Positions 35,882 through 47,700 of a DNA stretch of 64,000 bases are shown in pieces; the first letter of the stretch is position 1; every line of letters starts with the position of its first letter. The DNA is taken from positions 1,798,001 through 1,862,000 of the forward strand of contig NC_134022.1 in the NCBI RefSeq assembly GCF_040712315.1, given 5' to 3'. A model generated the notes under the pieces. That model was not told where the DNA came from. It saw only the letters and a program-made list of their open reading frames with translations, and searched no databases. The DNA is from Castanea sativa. Taxonomy: Eukaryota > Streptophyta > Magnoliopsida > Fagales > Fagaceae. A program made the translations under genes and the position numbers.

Positions 35882-38690
35882 ATGTTTATCCTCTCTTCTT
35901 CTTCGCCAACCACCACATTCTTCATATCCACAGCCACAACCACACCCACACCCAAAGCTAGGGTTTCTTTCTCTTCTTTTGTTTCTTCTTCTTCTTCTTC
36001 TGTGCGATTCTGTACTCGGAGACAACCAATTCCGTCTCTCTTTCATTCTTTTAAAGCGAGTGCCATGGCGGAGATGCTTCAGGACAAGGAGTCGCCGGCG
36101 CCGCCACCCGCAGCTACTACTTCTCCCGGAGAAACCAGTAAGGACTCCCGCACATTTCTCAATGCCACCACCGAACAAGGTTCGCTCTCCTCTTCTATTT
36201 CTTTACTTTCTCTTTTTGTTTTCTGCTGAGAAAAATGTGGTGGTGGGAGTTAAACGAAGACTGAGATTCCTAATTGCTTTGTTTGTTCTTTACTCTCACT
36301 TCTTGTGTTCCTTTCTTTTGAGAAAAATGTGCGATTGTGTTGTGCTCTACTTTTTTTTTGTTAGTAGCATCACTGCCGTGTACTATCAGTATCGTTTCGA
36401 GTTCTTATCAACAGTTACGCAACTAAATGCGTAACTAACAAATAATTGATTCTGGTTATGGTTTAGTTATCATTGTCCAGAGATGACGAATTCATATTCA
36501 GTTCCTCTTAGTTTCGTAAAATAGAATGCATTTTGAAATTCACATTTTGAGGCATAGGAAGAAATAAAAGATATGTTGAATTTTATAAGTATATGCTACA
36601 TCTTTAAATTTTTTTTTAAAAAAAAGCCTAATATGTTAAGTGAAGATGAAGAGATTTTGTTTGAAAAGTGCAATCGTTACACCGATGTTTTTTGATTTAA
36701 TGAAGAGATATGTTTCTAGAAATGCGCCGGTGTCTTATCCTATCAAAATCTATGTAAATCCTATTTCAAGCCTACCTAAAGAAACACGATTCCCTTTTGA
36801 ATACTTCTTATACATTGTTTATTGCTTTTTAAGTATAATCATGATTACGATACATGTCTATATACTTAAGAGGCCGTGCTATTTAAGTTAGTAATTTATG
36901 TATATCTTAGCATGTGTCCAGTGCCCCAAGATCGCTTAATTTGCATTTCTCCATAATGAGTGGTCCGGTAACAAGGGGCCATTTTTTGAGTTGATGATTT
37001 TTGAATTCCAAGAGGGTAAAGAGAGTTTTTAGTACGAGTCATTGGTTCTTGAGTTCTGCTTGGATTTTATGACAGATGAGAGAGAAAGAGAGAGACTTTT
37101 GAATTAAATGACATTTATGCCGGAGAATTTTTCATGTGGGTTTCAAAAGGGGATGAACTTCCACTTGTCAGAAAATATTTTGCTATACTTTCTACTTTAT
37201 GAGTCACACTTTGTTGTATTGTGTATTAGTGGTTATTGTAATCATGGATATAAATCATTGTATGCTTTAACATTTTGTAATACTGTCCTAAATTGAAATA
37301 TAGGACTGAGAAATCGATGATGCTTATAGAAAAAGTTGGTGATAGGTGATATCAGACCTTGCTCTATTTGTTTTTTATTTTTTTTTTAATCCAAAGCTTG
37401 CTATTTTGTAGTGGATGTCAGGGAAATGTGGGAATAAACCTATTCATGTATTTACATCTTCAATTATAACTAAGAAAATTATTTAGAACAAATACAGCCT
37501 GTAAGTTGGACCTTACATTACTATTTTTGGGCATGGATCCTATTTTATCCTGAATATTGTCTATGTTTGGTTATTTTTTTAACCATAATTCAGGCTGACG
37601 ATTTACCCAATAAATTAAGATATATATATATATATATATTATTTATTTATGAAGTTTGTCTTTTACAGTGGCTGCACATATCATAACCATATTTGTTGGG
37701 AATACATTGAAGCCTGTTTCTGTAACTGTTGTACCATGCGCTAGGGTCTGAGACTAAAACGTCTAAGGATGGTTTATTGAATCTTGACTTCTACCAGGCT
37801 GATCCATGTATTCAATTATGGATTTAGAGGCCTGAAGAAAGTTGACCTTTGTTTGCTTTTCAAAAAAAAAAAAAAAAAAATTACTGTCCCCATCCTCTAG
37901 GCCTTATTGGTTGGGCTTCTCCGATGGTGCTTGAGCTTTTAATTAGCAAAAGCTACTTGTAGACTGTTTGGTAATTCAAGGGTGTTTTAGTTTTTTGTCG
38001 ATTTCATAAAGCAGCTTGGTCTTTTCAGGTTTGAAAACCAGATCATGGCTTGCTTTTTTAAAGCAGTTGCAACTTCTCGAGCCCTCCCAACTGGCCCTTA
38101 CGCTTATTAATTTTCTCTCGGTTTGTCATGATAACACGTAAAAATGGAAAGTAATGAATTTCTAACAGAGGTTAGACAAGGAAAAAAAAAAGTAAAGAAG
38201 GGAGGTTCATGAAGCCAACTTTGTTCAGTATTTTGGCTCATCGAGAGCTGAGAATAAATAAGGGGACAGTTTAAATAATCATTGATTAACACTATTTGAT
38301 ATCTATCTAAGTTATTCAGGACATAGAAAAATTCAAATAACTCATTCACAATAAATGAATAGAATGCTCTTGGGTATGAACATAAACTGCTTATCCTGTC
38401 AGTTGTGAATGCACTTGGATTACCTGGGTTTTGAGGGTTGTTACTAGCCTGGACAATGCGGTTCTTTGTGATTGGCATTGGAGATTTGGTAGAACTGATA
38501 AACTAGCCCATAAGGCCTCTCCTTTGTGTTTTGTTACAAGTCAATAGCCATCCATTTGAGGGTGAGGGCTGTGGAGTGAAGCTTGATGGAGCTCAAAGAA
38601 ACCTTTTCATACTACTATCATTCATGGATGGTTAAAGTGGATGCTAGGTGTTTTTGTTTTTCTTTTCTAGATTTTCTGGTCTCTGTTTTT

Positions 38691-38722
<32 letters not shown>

Positions 38723-41700
38723 CTTATCTCCTACATTTTTTAATGACTTATGTTGAAATTTATCTGCAGAGTTGCTGGCAGGAATTACGAAGGAAATAGA
38801 AACAGGAAGACTGCCTTCAAGTGTTGCTTCGGGGATGGAAGAATTGTACCACAATTATAAAAATGCAGTAAATAAATCTATATTCCTTAACTCATTTTTG
38901 ACAGATTACATTCACATATGTTGTAGAACCACTGGTATTTTTCTTTTCCTTTCCCATTATGTAAACTGCATAGGCATTATGTCTTGACTTTCTTCCTGGG
39001 AAAAAGAAGTTTACGGTGGTATAATGTGTACAACTGTTCAGTTGTACATAATTAAATATGCAATCTAATTTCTATCTTCCAGGGAAAAAGAAGTGTATGG
39101 TGGTGTACTGTGTACAATTGTTCAGTTGTACATAATTAAATATACAATCTAACTCCCAACTTTAAGATAGTTTACAGCTTCTAGTTTGTTGCTTATAATT
39201 GGAGCAAAATACTGTGCAGTCGTGAAAGAGAAAATATAAACACTTCTTGATTCAAATGAATGCTTGAATGTGCAATTAAAACTTCATAATAGAGTATTTT
39301 TCTTTTATTCACGTTCACTTGATTAAAGAAAGTACTTTCTATTCTGGCTGACATTCTGTGGCCCTTATATGTGTGTGACTGCCTTCAACTGTTGCTTTGG
39401 GGATGGAAGAATTGTTCCACAATTATAAAATGCAGTAATAAATCAATATTCCTTTGCTCATTTTTTACCGTATAAATTCATATATGTTCTAGAACCACTG
39501 GTATTTTTCTCTTCCTTTCCCTTTAATTAAAATGCATAGGCATTATGCTTTAACTTTCTTTCTGGGAAAAAGAAGTTTATGGTGGTATACTGTATGCAAT
39601 TGGTTAGTTGTATATCACTTAACATACAATCTAACTCCTATCTTCCAGGGATAAAGAAATTTGTGGTGGTATAATGTGTACAATTGTTCAGCTGAACATA
39701 ACTAAATAAGCAATCTAACTCCTATCTTCCGGTGATAAAGAAGTGTATGGCAGTATACTGTGTACAATCGTTCAGTTGTACATAACTAAATATACAATCT
39801 AACTCCCAATTTTAATATAGTTTTCAGCTCTAGCTTGTCGTTTATAATTGGAGCAAATACCATGCAATCATGAATGAGGAAATAGTAATACTTCTTGATA
39901 TTAAATGAATGCTTGAATATGCAATTAAAACTTCAAAATAAAGGGGATTTTTTTTTTCCAAGTTCACTTGATTAAGAAAGAAGTCACTTTCTATTCTAGC
40001 TGACACTCTGTGGCAGCCCATATGTGTGTGTGCGGGTGTGCACAAATAAAATACTTTTTACATAACATTAAGGCAAATATGCTGTGATTGATATATGGAG
40101 AACATGCAAAACAAGTTTAAAACTTCAAATAACCTAAAAAAAAGAAGTTTTACCTGAAAGATGGTTAGTACTTATTAGAAAAGCTGGACCTAAAGTCTCC
40201 CTCATCATTCTACACCTTCTTCTTTTTTACTGTTTTTGTCTATGTTTTCTGTGTTCACCATCATGAACACCTGTTTTTGTAGTTTTTGTTCTTTCATGAT
40301 GAATATAAGTCTTATTACTTATAAAAAAAAAAAAAACTAATGAGGGTAAAGGCAATGACAATCATGGTTTTTAAAAATGATTCACCCCTGTAATTATAAT
40401 ATCCATATTTAATCAATTAGGATAATGTCATGATCAGTTCCATAGTTGAAGCTTCTGTAATGCTACTTTTTTATTGTAAATTGTCAAATATTTGATAATT
40501 TATGTGACCTTGACTGCTGTACCAATGATTGTTCTCATTATCTTATCCAAAAAAAAAAACCAATGATTGTTCTCATTATTTTGTTGCACTTAATGCTACT
40601 TCTTGTTAATATTGTATATTGGTTTCATGCTTTATTGTTATTTAAAACTTCTGAATGTTGGGGAACATGCAATTGGTGTAGGATTATTTTTCAAATTTCC
40701 TTTACAAGGACAAAGACAAATTTTCCTCATTTAGGGTTTTATCCTGCAAGTTTAATATACTGATGTACCCTTGAACAATATGCTGTGTTCATGAGCCATA
40801 GCTCAAATTGTACCTTTCCCTGTTTTAAGAACAGGTGGAAGGTTAAGGACCCAATCGGTGCTTATGTAACTTACCGATAATTTAAAAAAAAAAAAATTAA
40901 ATTTGTGAGCTGTCATGTTTCAGGTTTTCCAAAGTGGAAATCCAAGGGCAGATGAGATAGTACTGTCAAATATGGCTATTGTGTTTGATCGTGTGTTCTA
41001 TGATGTTGAGGTAATTTTTAACTATTTACTCTATCATTATGTAAATCTTTTTTTGATAAGTCAGATATTGGATACAAGTTATCAGTTTTTATGAATCCTT
41101 TGTATGAAATATTATAGTACTTTTTCAGGACCCTTTTGTCTTCGAACCAAATCACAAAGCACTGCGAGAACCTTTTGATTACTACATGTTTGGTCAAAAT
41201 TATATCCGTCCTTTAGTTGATTACAGGTGAGGTGACAACTTTTATGTGCTTCTTTCCCCATCTGGTTTTGTTGACAAATCTTGATTTTGTTTTCAATCAA
41301 CTACCTGAAATTGAAGACTTCACTCGTTTTATGTTTTTCTACACATTCATATCAGTAATATGTCATTCTTCTATATTAATATGCATGCGGTTGAAGTACA
41401 TGTGGTCTTTAAGTATGATAAACAAAGACGCTTAATGTAGAAATTACTTGTTGGGAGCTATGTCTGATGGCTATAAGATCTTAAATTAGTTCTCGTTACT
41501 TGGGAAATGGTATTGTTGAGTTATTATTTGAGTATGCTTAGGATCTTAAGTGGATCAAGTTCATATATATGTATTGAAGTACATAACTCATGTATGCTAT
41601 TTGCTTCTTATTTTATTGCTTTCTATGATCAAGTAATGAGTTGCACATTTGTTCACCTCCTTTTTAATCTCTTACTATTTTTTGTTTATTTCATTATTTT

Positions 41701-44700
41701 TTGTTTGGTTGGTTTTTTCTTTTTTGGTGTTAATTGTAACTATCCACTTTAAACAATGAGGTCACTTGCAATGTCCACTCTAAACTATACAGTTTTGTGA
41801 TCGACACTTTAATTTGAGATTAATTTGTAATGTCCACTCCAACATCCATCTCCAATGTTAGGATTAGCAAATTAGTGGGCACTAAGGTGAAGAAAACAAA
41901 TTAATGGGAATTGCTTTGTTAATTTTGACATATTTCTGCAACTCATGACCAAACCAGCCCATTAATTTGTTATTTTTTAATGTTGATTTTGGATGGTGAA
42001 ATGGAAATTGCATATTAATATCAAATTAGGGTGTTATTGCAACAATTTCTAGTTTAGAGTGGACATTAGAAGTGTCCCCATAGTTTAGGGTGGGTTCTGT
42101 GATTAACCTTTTTTCTTCTTTTGGATTTTTTTAAATTTTTTATTATTATTATAGACAATAAGAATATTATTGATGAAAAAGAACAATGTGTTTACAATTG
42201 TAAACTCACTGCCCTTGAAACAAAAACAAACAAATCATAAGGAAAGTCTAATAGAGATAAGGAAATCAGACAGGGAACTACAATGCGTAAGACCCCAAAT
42301 ACGAGACCACTCAAACAAAGTCCTAGCAAGCAAGTTCTTCAACATATCTATATGTCTCTCAATGTCCTCAAAAGTTCGGGCATTGCGTTCCTTCCATACT
42401 AACCACATAAGACATGCTGGTACCATATTCCAAACCTCTGAAGAGTTAGTTCCCAACCAATTCCTCCAAGCAGAAAGTAGAGAAACAATAGTATCCGGCA
42501 TCACCCACTGAACCCCAAACATAATAAGGACCTCGCTCCACAAAGCAGATGCAAACTGACAATGAAGCAAAATGTGATCCACAGTTTCCTCATCACACCT
42601 ACAAAGACAACATCAATTAACAAGGGGCAAATTCTTCTTAACAAGGTTATCTATTGTAAGAATCCCACCCCTAGTAGCAGTCCATAAAAAGAAAGATACC
42701 CTTTTAGGTACCTTTACACACCAAATGCTCTGCCAAGGGAAAGAAACAGAAGGGGCTTTCAATAAAGCAATATAAAAGAATCGCACATCAAAAACACCAC
42801 TGCGATTCAATTGCCAAATCAAGATATCCTCACCCTCCCCACTAGGTATCCTGGCAGAGACATGCTCATAGAAAGAATAAAATCTCCGCAACTCCCATTC
42901 ATTAAAATTGTGACGGAAAAAGAAGTTCCAACTCCTACCTCCCCCGTCTGGTTCATGTCATAAGTATGACTAATCCAATGTGTTGTTTAGATAACAGAGT
43001 GATAATGTAGCAGCTTTGTATTTTTAAACTCCTTAGGATTTAGACCGATTCTAGAATGCTTAGAGTGCCCATATTTGTGAGCATGCAAGCATTTAGATAA
43101 ATACATATTGTGATGCCTCTTAGTTGTCTTAAAAAGGTACAACAAAACTCAAAAGCTGATGTTGCTTGGTTGTGGTTTGCATGTCTTGGTAGTGGTTTTG
43201 GGATTTGAATATCTTCCATCTGCACATTAAGGGTCTGTTTGGAAACAACTTATTTAATTTTTTGTTGAAAACTTTTTGTTGAAAGTGTGCTAATGTATAC
43301 TTGTACCTTGAAAAAATTTGAAAAAGTGAGAAAAAAAGGAAAAAAGTGAGGTTTTAAAAAACTGTACATAAAGTTAAAAGTTAAAATCTAAAACTTAAAA
43401 CTGATGCCAAACTCACCCTAAGTAGGCTTCTGTCTAGCTTTCTCATCATAAGAGTGATCGTTGTAGTATGCGTAGATGTCGCATAATCTCAGATTCACGC
43501 TAGATGATTAAGTTGGAAACAGTGAGTCCTCCTGTAGATCTTTCCTCTGATTGAGAGCTAATTGTCTATTTCTGTATTCCATCACAGCACTGTACTCAGT
43601 TTCTCATCTTTAATTGTTGTAAAAGTTCGATGTTCTCTTTTCTTTCAAGTCTTCTGTTCTTATCCTGCTTACTTATAATGGAATTTACTGGAATAATTAA
43701 CTTGTTATCTAATTCTGAAACCGGTGGCTACTGTTTTGCAATCAACATGTATTGAGACTTCCATTTGCTTTGGGGCCCCTAGTGTTTTACCTTAGCTCTG
43801 ACTTGATAGTCTTTGATGCAGAAATTCATATGTTGGCAACATTTCCCTTTTCTATGAAATGGAAGAGAAGCTTCAGCAGGTTCCTATTTTCAATATTCCA
43901 GTTTATTTTTGTATACGCTGCAGCTAATAGTTGAATTCTGTTCAGTCATCTCTTTCTTGCCAAGTTAAAAAAATGTAACTTCCTCCTAGTTTGTTGTGCT
44001 TATTTTTATGTGTTTGTATGGGGGCTGTTTAAGCTAGAAAGTAGATGTGCATGCTGAAGTCTTATAGATGATTTTGGGTTTAATGAACACAGGGTATGTG
44101 CATAGCTCCAAAAAGAAAAATAGAAGAAAAATTCAATGTGGTCAGTGTTTACTTTTTATCATGTAGTGTTTTTGAAAAGGAAATTTTTTAGGCAGGCTAC
44201 TTCAATAACTGAACCAACATGATAACTTGAGGAAGCGTAGGCTTATTGTTATTTTTTTTTTGAGAACCAGGCTTATTTTTATTGACTGGTGTTGCATATG
44301 TAAGAGGGCAGGGGATTCTATTAATCATTAACTCCTGCATTGCCCAATAGCCAGAGAGTTGTGGGGTATGGTATTTACACTTTTAAGGGTTACTTGGGTT
44401 ATGCCAAAGGATGTAGTGGAGCTTCTAGTTATCTGGCCAGGCAAAGTTAGAAAACATAGAAATGGGGTGATATGGAATATGGTCCCCCACTGTTTGATGT
44501 GGGGTATATGGAGGGAGAGGAACGCACAGATTTTTGAAGGAACCAAAAGATCGATTCAAGACTTGAAGATTTCTTTCCTACAGACTCTATTAGGGTGGAC
44601 AAATGCATTGGGTGTCTTCTTTTTTAATTCTTTATCTGATATGCTTGATAGATGTAGTTTTACGCTTCTTAGTTTTTTTATTGATCTCATACTTTCTTTA

Positions 44701-47700
44701 GTACACGTCTTGTTTGCTTTGTTTTTTTGTATTTGTTATTTCTATTAATGAAGTTTATTATTTATCAAAAAAACTGAACCAACATTAGCTTTTTATGGCA
44801 GGTTTTGTTTAGTTCCACTGGTCTATGGGTTGATTGTGTTATGAAATTGAGAGCTGTTCTTGGTTGGTTAGTTTGGGGTTAAAGGCTTAAACTGTCCAAA
44901 GTAACCTGGTGTGAGTTGTATGGGGGACTTTCATAATTAGAATCTTTCTGCAATGTGTTTCCTTTACTATTCTAGGCAATGAGACTAAGGCTAGCATTTA
45001 GCATTGATGCTAGCTGTCCCAATTGCTTTTGTGCATTAGTTGTGTGAGATTTGGATGGTAAGAGTGCCTAGATGTTTCTCTGGTATGCTGCATGCTATTG
45101 CTAGCTGTCTGAACCAGTCCATCAATGCCTGTTCAATTGATGGGTGAAGAAATAGAACATCATAAAGAATTATCTGCTTGTTTAATGGCCTGTCATATGT
45201 GCTTATTTTTAAAGTATTTTTTATGCTTGCCAGTATTTGATCTTCAAATATTTCTTGATGTAGAAGTGGCTTTTTTGGGATGTAATAAGTAACTCTTATA
45301 ATTGATTGCAGGGTCACAATATTGTCTTGATGTCAAACCACCAAACTGAAGCTGACCCTGCTATCATTGCATTGTTGCTTGAAGCAACAAACCCGCGTAT
45401 TGCTGAGAACATGGTGAAACTTCTCTTTTCCCCTTTCAAATACAGATGCCATTGTTGTGCATTTGGAAATGTTGGCATAACAAATTTGTACTTTATATAC
45501 TGCAGACCTATGTAGCAGGGGATAGAGTTTTAATAGATCCTCTTTGCAAGCCCTTCAGTATGGGAAGGTGATTTTGAAGTTTGTAGATATATCATATAGT
45601 TATCATGCTCCAGTTCCCATTTAAAGTTTCATGAATTTTATGTTATCATCCTTTTTAAATTTTCCTAGGAATCTTATATGCGTGTACTCAAAAAAGCACA
45701 TGACTGATGTTCCTGAGCTTGTTGAGATGAAAAGAAAAGCAAACACGCGAAGTTTGAAGGAAATGGCTTTGCGTTTAAGGTATCTCTATTTCTTTGCTCT
45801 GTTTGTCTGATTGAAATCATGGATATGATATCTGTGCATATAAGGAATAAGTACAACTGGATGTTATTTCTGGTCATCATGGGTATCTTTGCCATTTATA
45901 TTTTTTACTAATTTGTGTCTTTCTTCAGAGTAAACCTTATATATATATATAAGTAAGAGAAATTTTATTGCAAAAATGACTACTTCATGCAAAAAGAGGC
46001 ACAAAGTGGCTAAAAGAATTATAAACAAAAAATTATGTACAATGAAATGAAGAATCTATAAACATTGGAATGGAATCACTATAGGTGAGTCCCCAAGCAT
46101 GAGACCAATCAAACAAAGTTGATGCAGGAAGCCAAAATTTTATTCTTTAATTTGCAATTAATTTTGTTTTTGAATTTGGTTATTAATGTTCAAGGTTTTA
46201 AGGGATTTAATTAGATGTTTTCCGTATTGGTGTAATGTCTAATTCCTATTTAATTAGTACTCCTGTAATCTAGAAGAGGCAGATGAGTTTGATTATGAAT
46301 TTTATGATGAGTTAAGAATATTTCTCCTCCTTTGTTCTCTTTGTTTGGTGGTGAAGCCTAGGATTTGTTTTGTTTGTTCCTTTTATTCATATTTTATCTC
46401 CATTTTCCTACTTGTTCTGCATCAAAAATCCCTACGAGCAAGGCTAGGAGCTGATCCCCTGTAATCTCCAAGCCCTCAAATGTATGATTATTATGCTCCC
46501 TCCAACTGATCCACATCATACGCAGCAGTGCCAAATTCCAAATGTTTGACGTTTGACAATACTTCCCCAGCCAGTTCCTCTACCCAACCAAAAGATCAAA
46601 CACCCTCTATGGTAAAACCCAAGAGACACCAAAAGATCTAAAACTAGAACTCCATAACTGGTAAGCCCCCTCACAATTAATCAAATGATGGTCAACAGTC
46701 TGCCCACTACACTGGCACTTACAACACCAATCCACTATATTTTCTTCATATTTCATTCAATGAAGTGTAATGTTTATATGATTAGCACTCCCAAATTATT
46801 TGAGTTAGTTTTGGAATTGTTGAGTAGGTATAAGCAATACACTTTCACCCACACACACCTTCACACATACTTTCTCAGTTGATTTCTATCTTTTGGTATA
46901 ACGATCTCCTTTTTGTCCCTTTATGGCTTTATCTGAGCTCATCCTGATCCTTCAACTTGGAGCATATAATTTTTTACTATTGTTTATAGAAGTAGGGAAG
47001 TTACTATTGTTTCTCGAGTGTCTAGATGTTTATTGTGTTCATTCTCTTATATGACTTCAATACAGAGCATGCTTCTTAGTTTGATGGTTGATTTTCTATA
47101 AATTCTGGAAAATCTCCATTCTGGTCTTCTATCACTTAGGTGCTTCCTGATACAGGGGTGGATCACAACTTATATGGATTGCACCGAGTGGTGGGAGGGA
47201 CCGACCATATCCTAACACAGAAGACTGGTATCCAGTAAGTTTTTTCATCTTCTATACTTTTTTGCGAATGTTTGTTTGGGTTTGTTTCTCATGCCTTTTA
47301 AGATACGTCTAGGTAAAAATATATTGGAATTTAATGTCAGTTTCATTGTGACCCTGGTAGGATGCCGAACAAGGTTTGTAAAAGTTGTTTAGGGATTTAG
47401 GAAGAAAAGCAGGATAAACTCTATGTTTCACCACTTAGGGTTGCTTGAAATCACCACCAAGCCATTTGAAAATTTCAATGGAAGTTTCATGAATCAGGTC
47501 AAGCTCTCCGCATTGGGGTAGAATTGTGCTTATATATACTCCAAGGACTAAACTCTTAACACTAATTGATGTGTGCCAGAGCCCAATTATTGAATTATGA
47601 AAATAACATTGACTCTAGTAAATTAAATAGAATAGTAGTAGCCTAATTAGCTATTTTTTTATGAATAATAAATTTGTATTAAATAAAAAAAGAGTCTGTC

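Noticed and set aside
35801..36178. Arg-rich reading frame on the - strand over ATS1 exon 1
   Set aside because: Complement of the Ser/Thr-rich transit peptide coding sequence.
36640..36891. 83-residue frame in ATS1 intron 1
   Set aside because: Hydrophobic AT-rich chance frame; the splice-phase evidence gives a continuous ATS1 without it.
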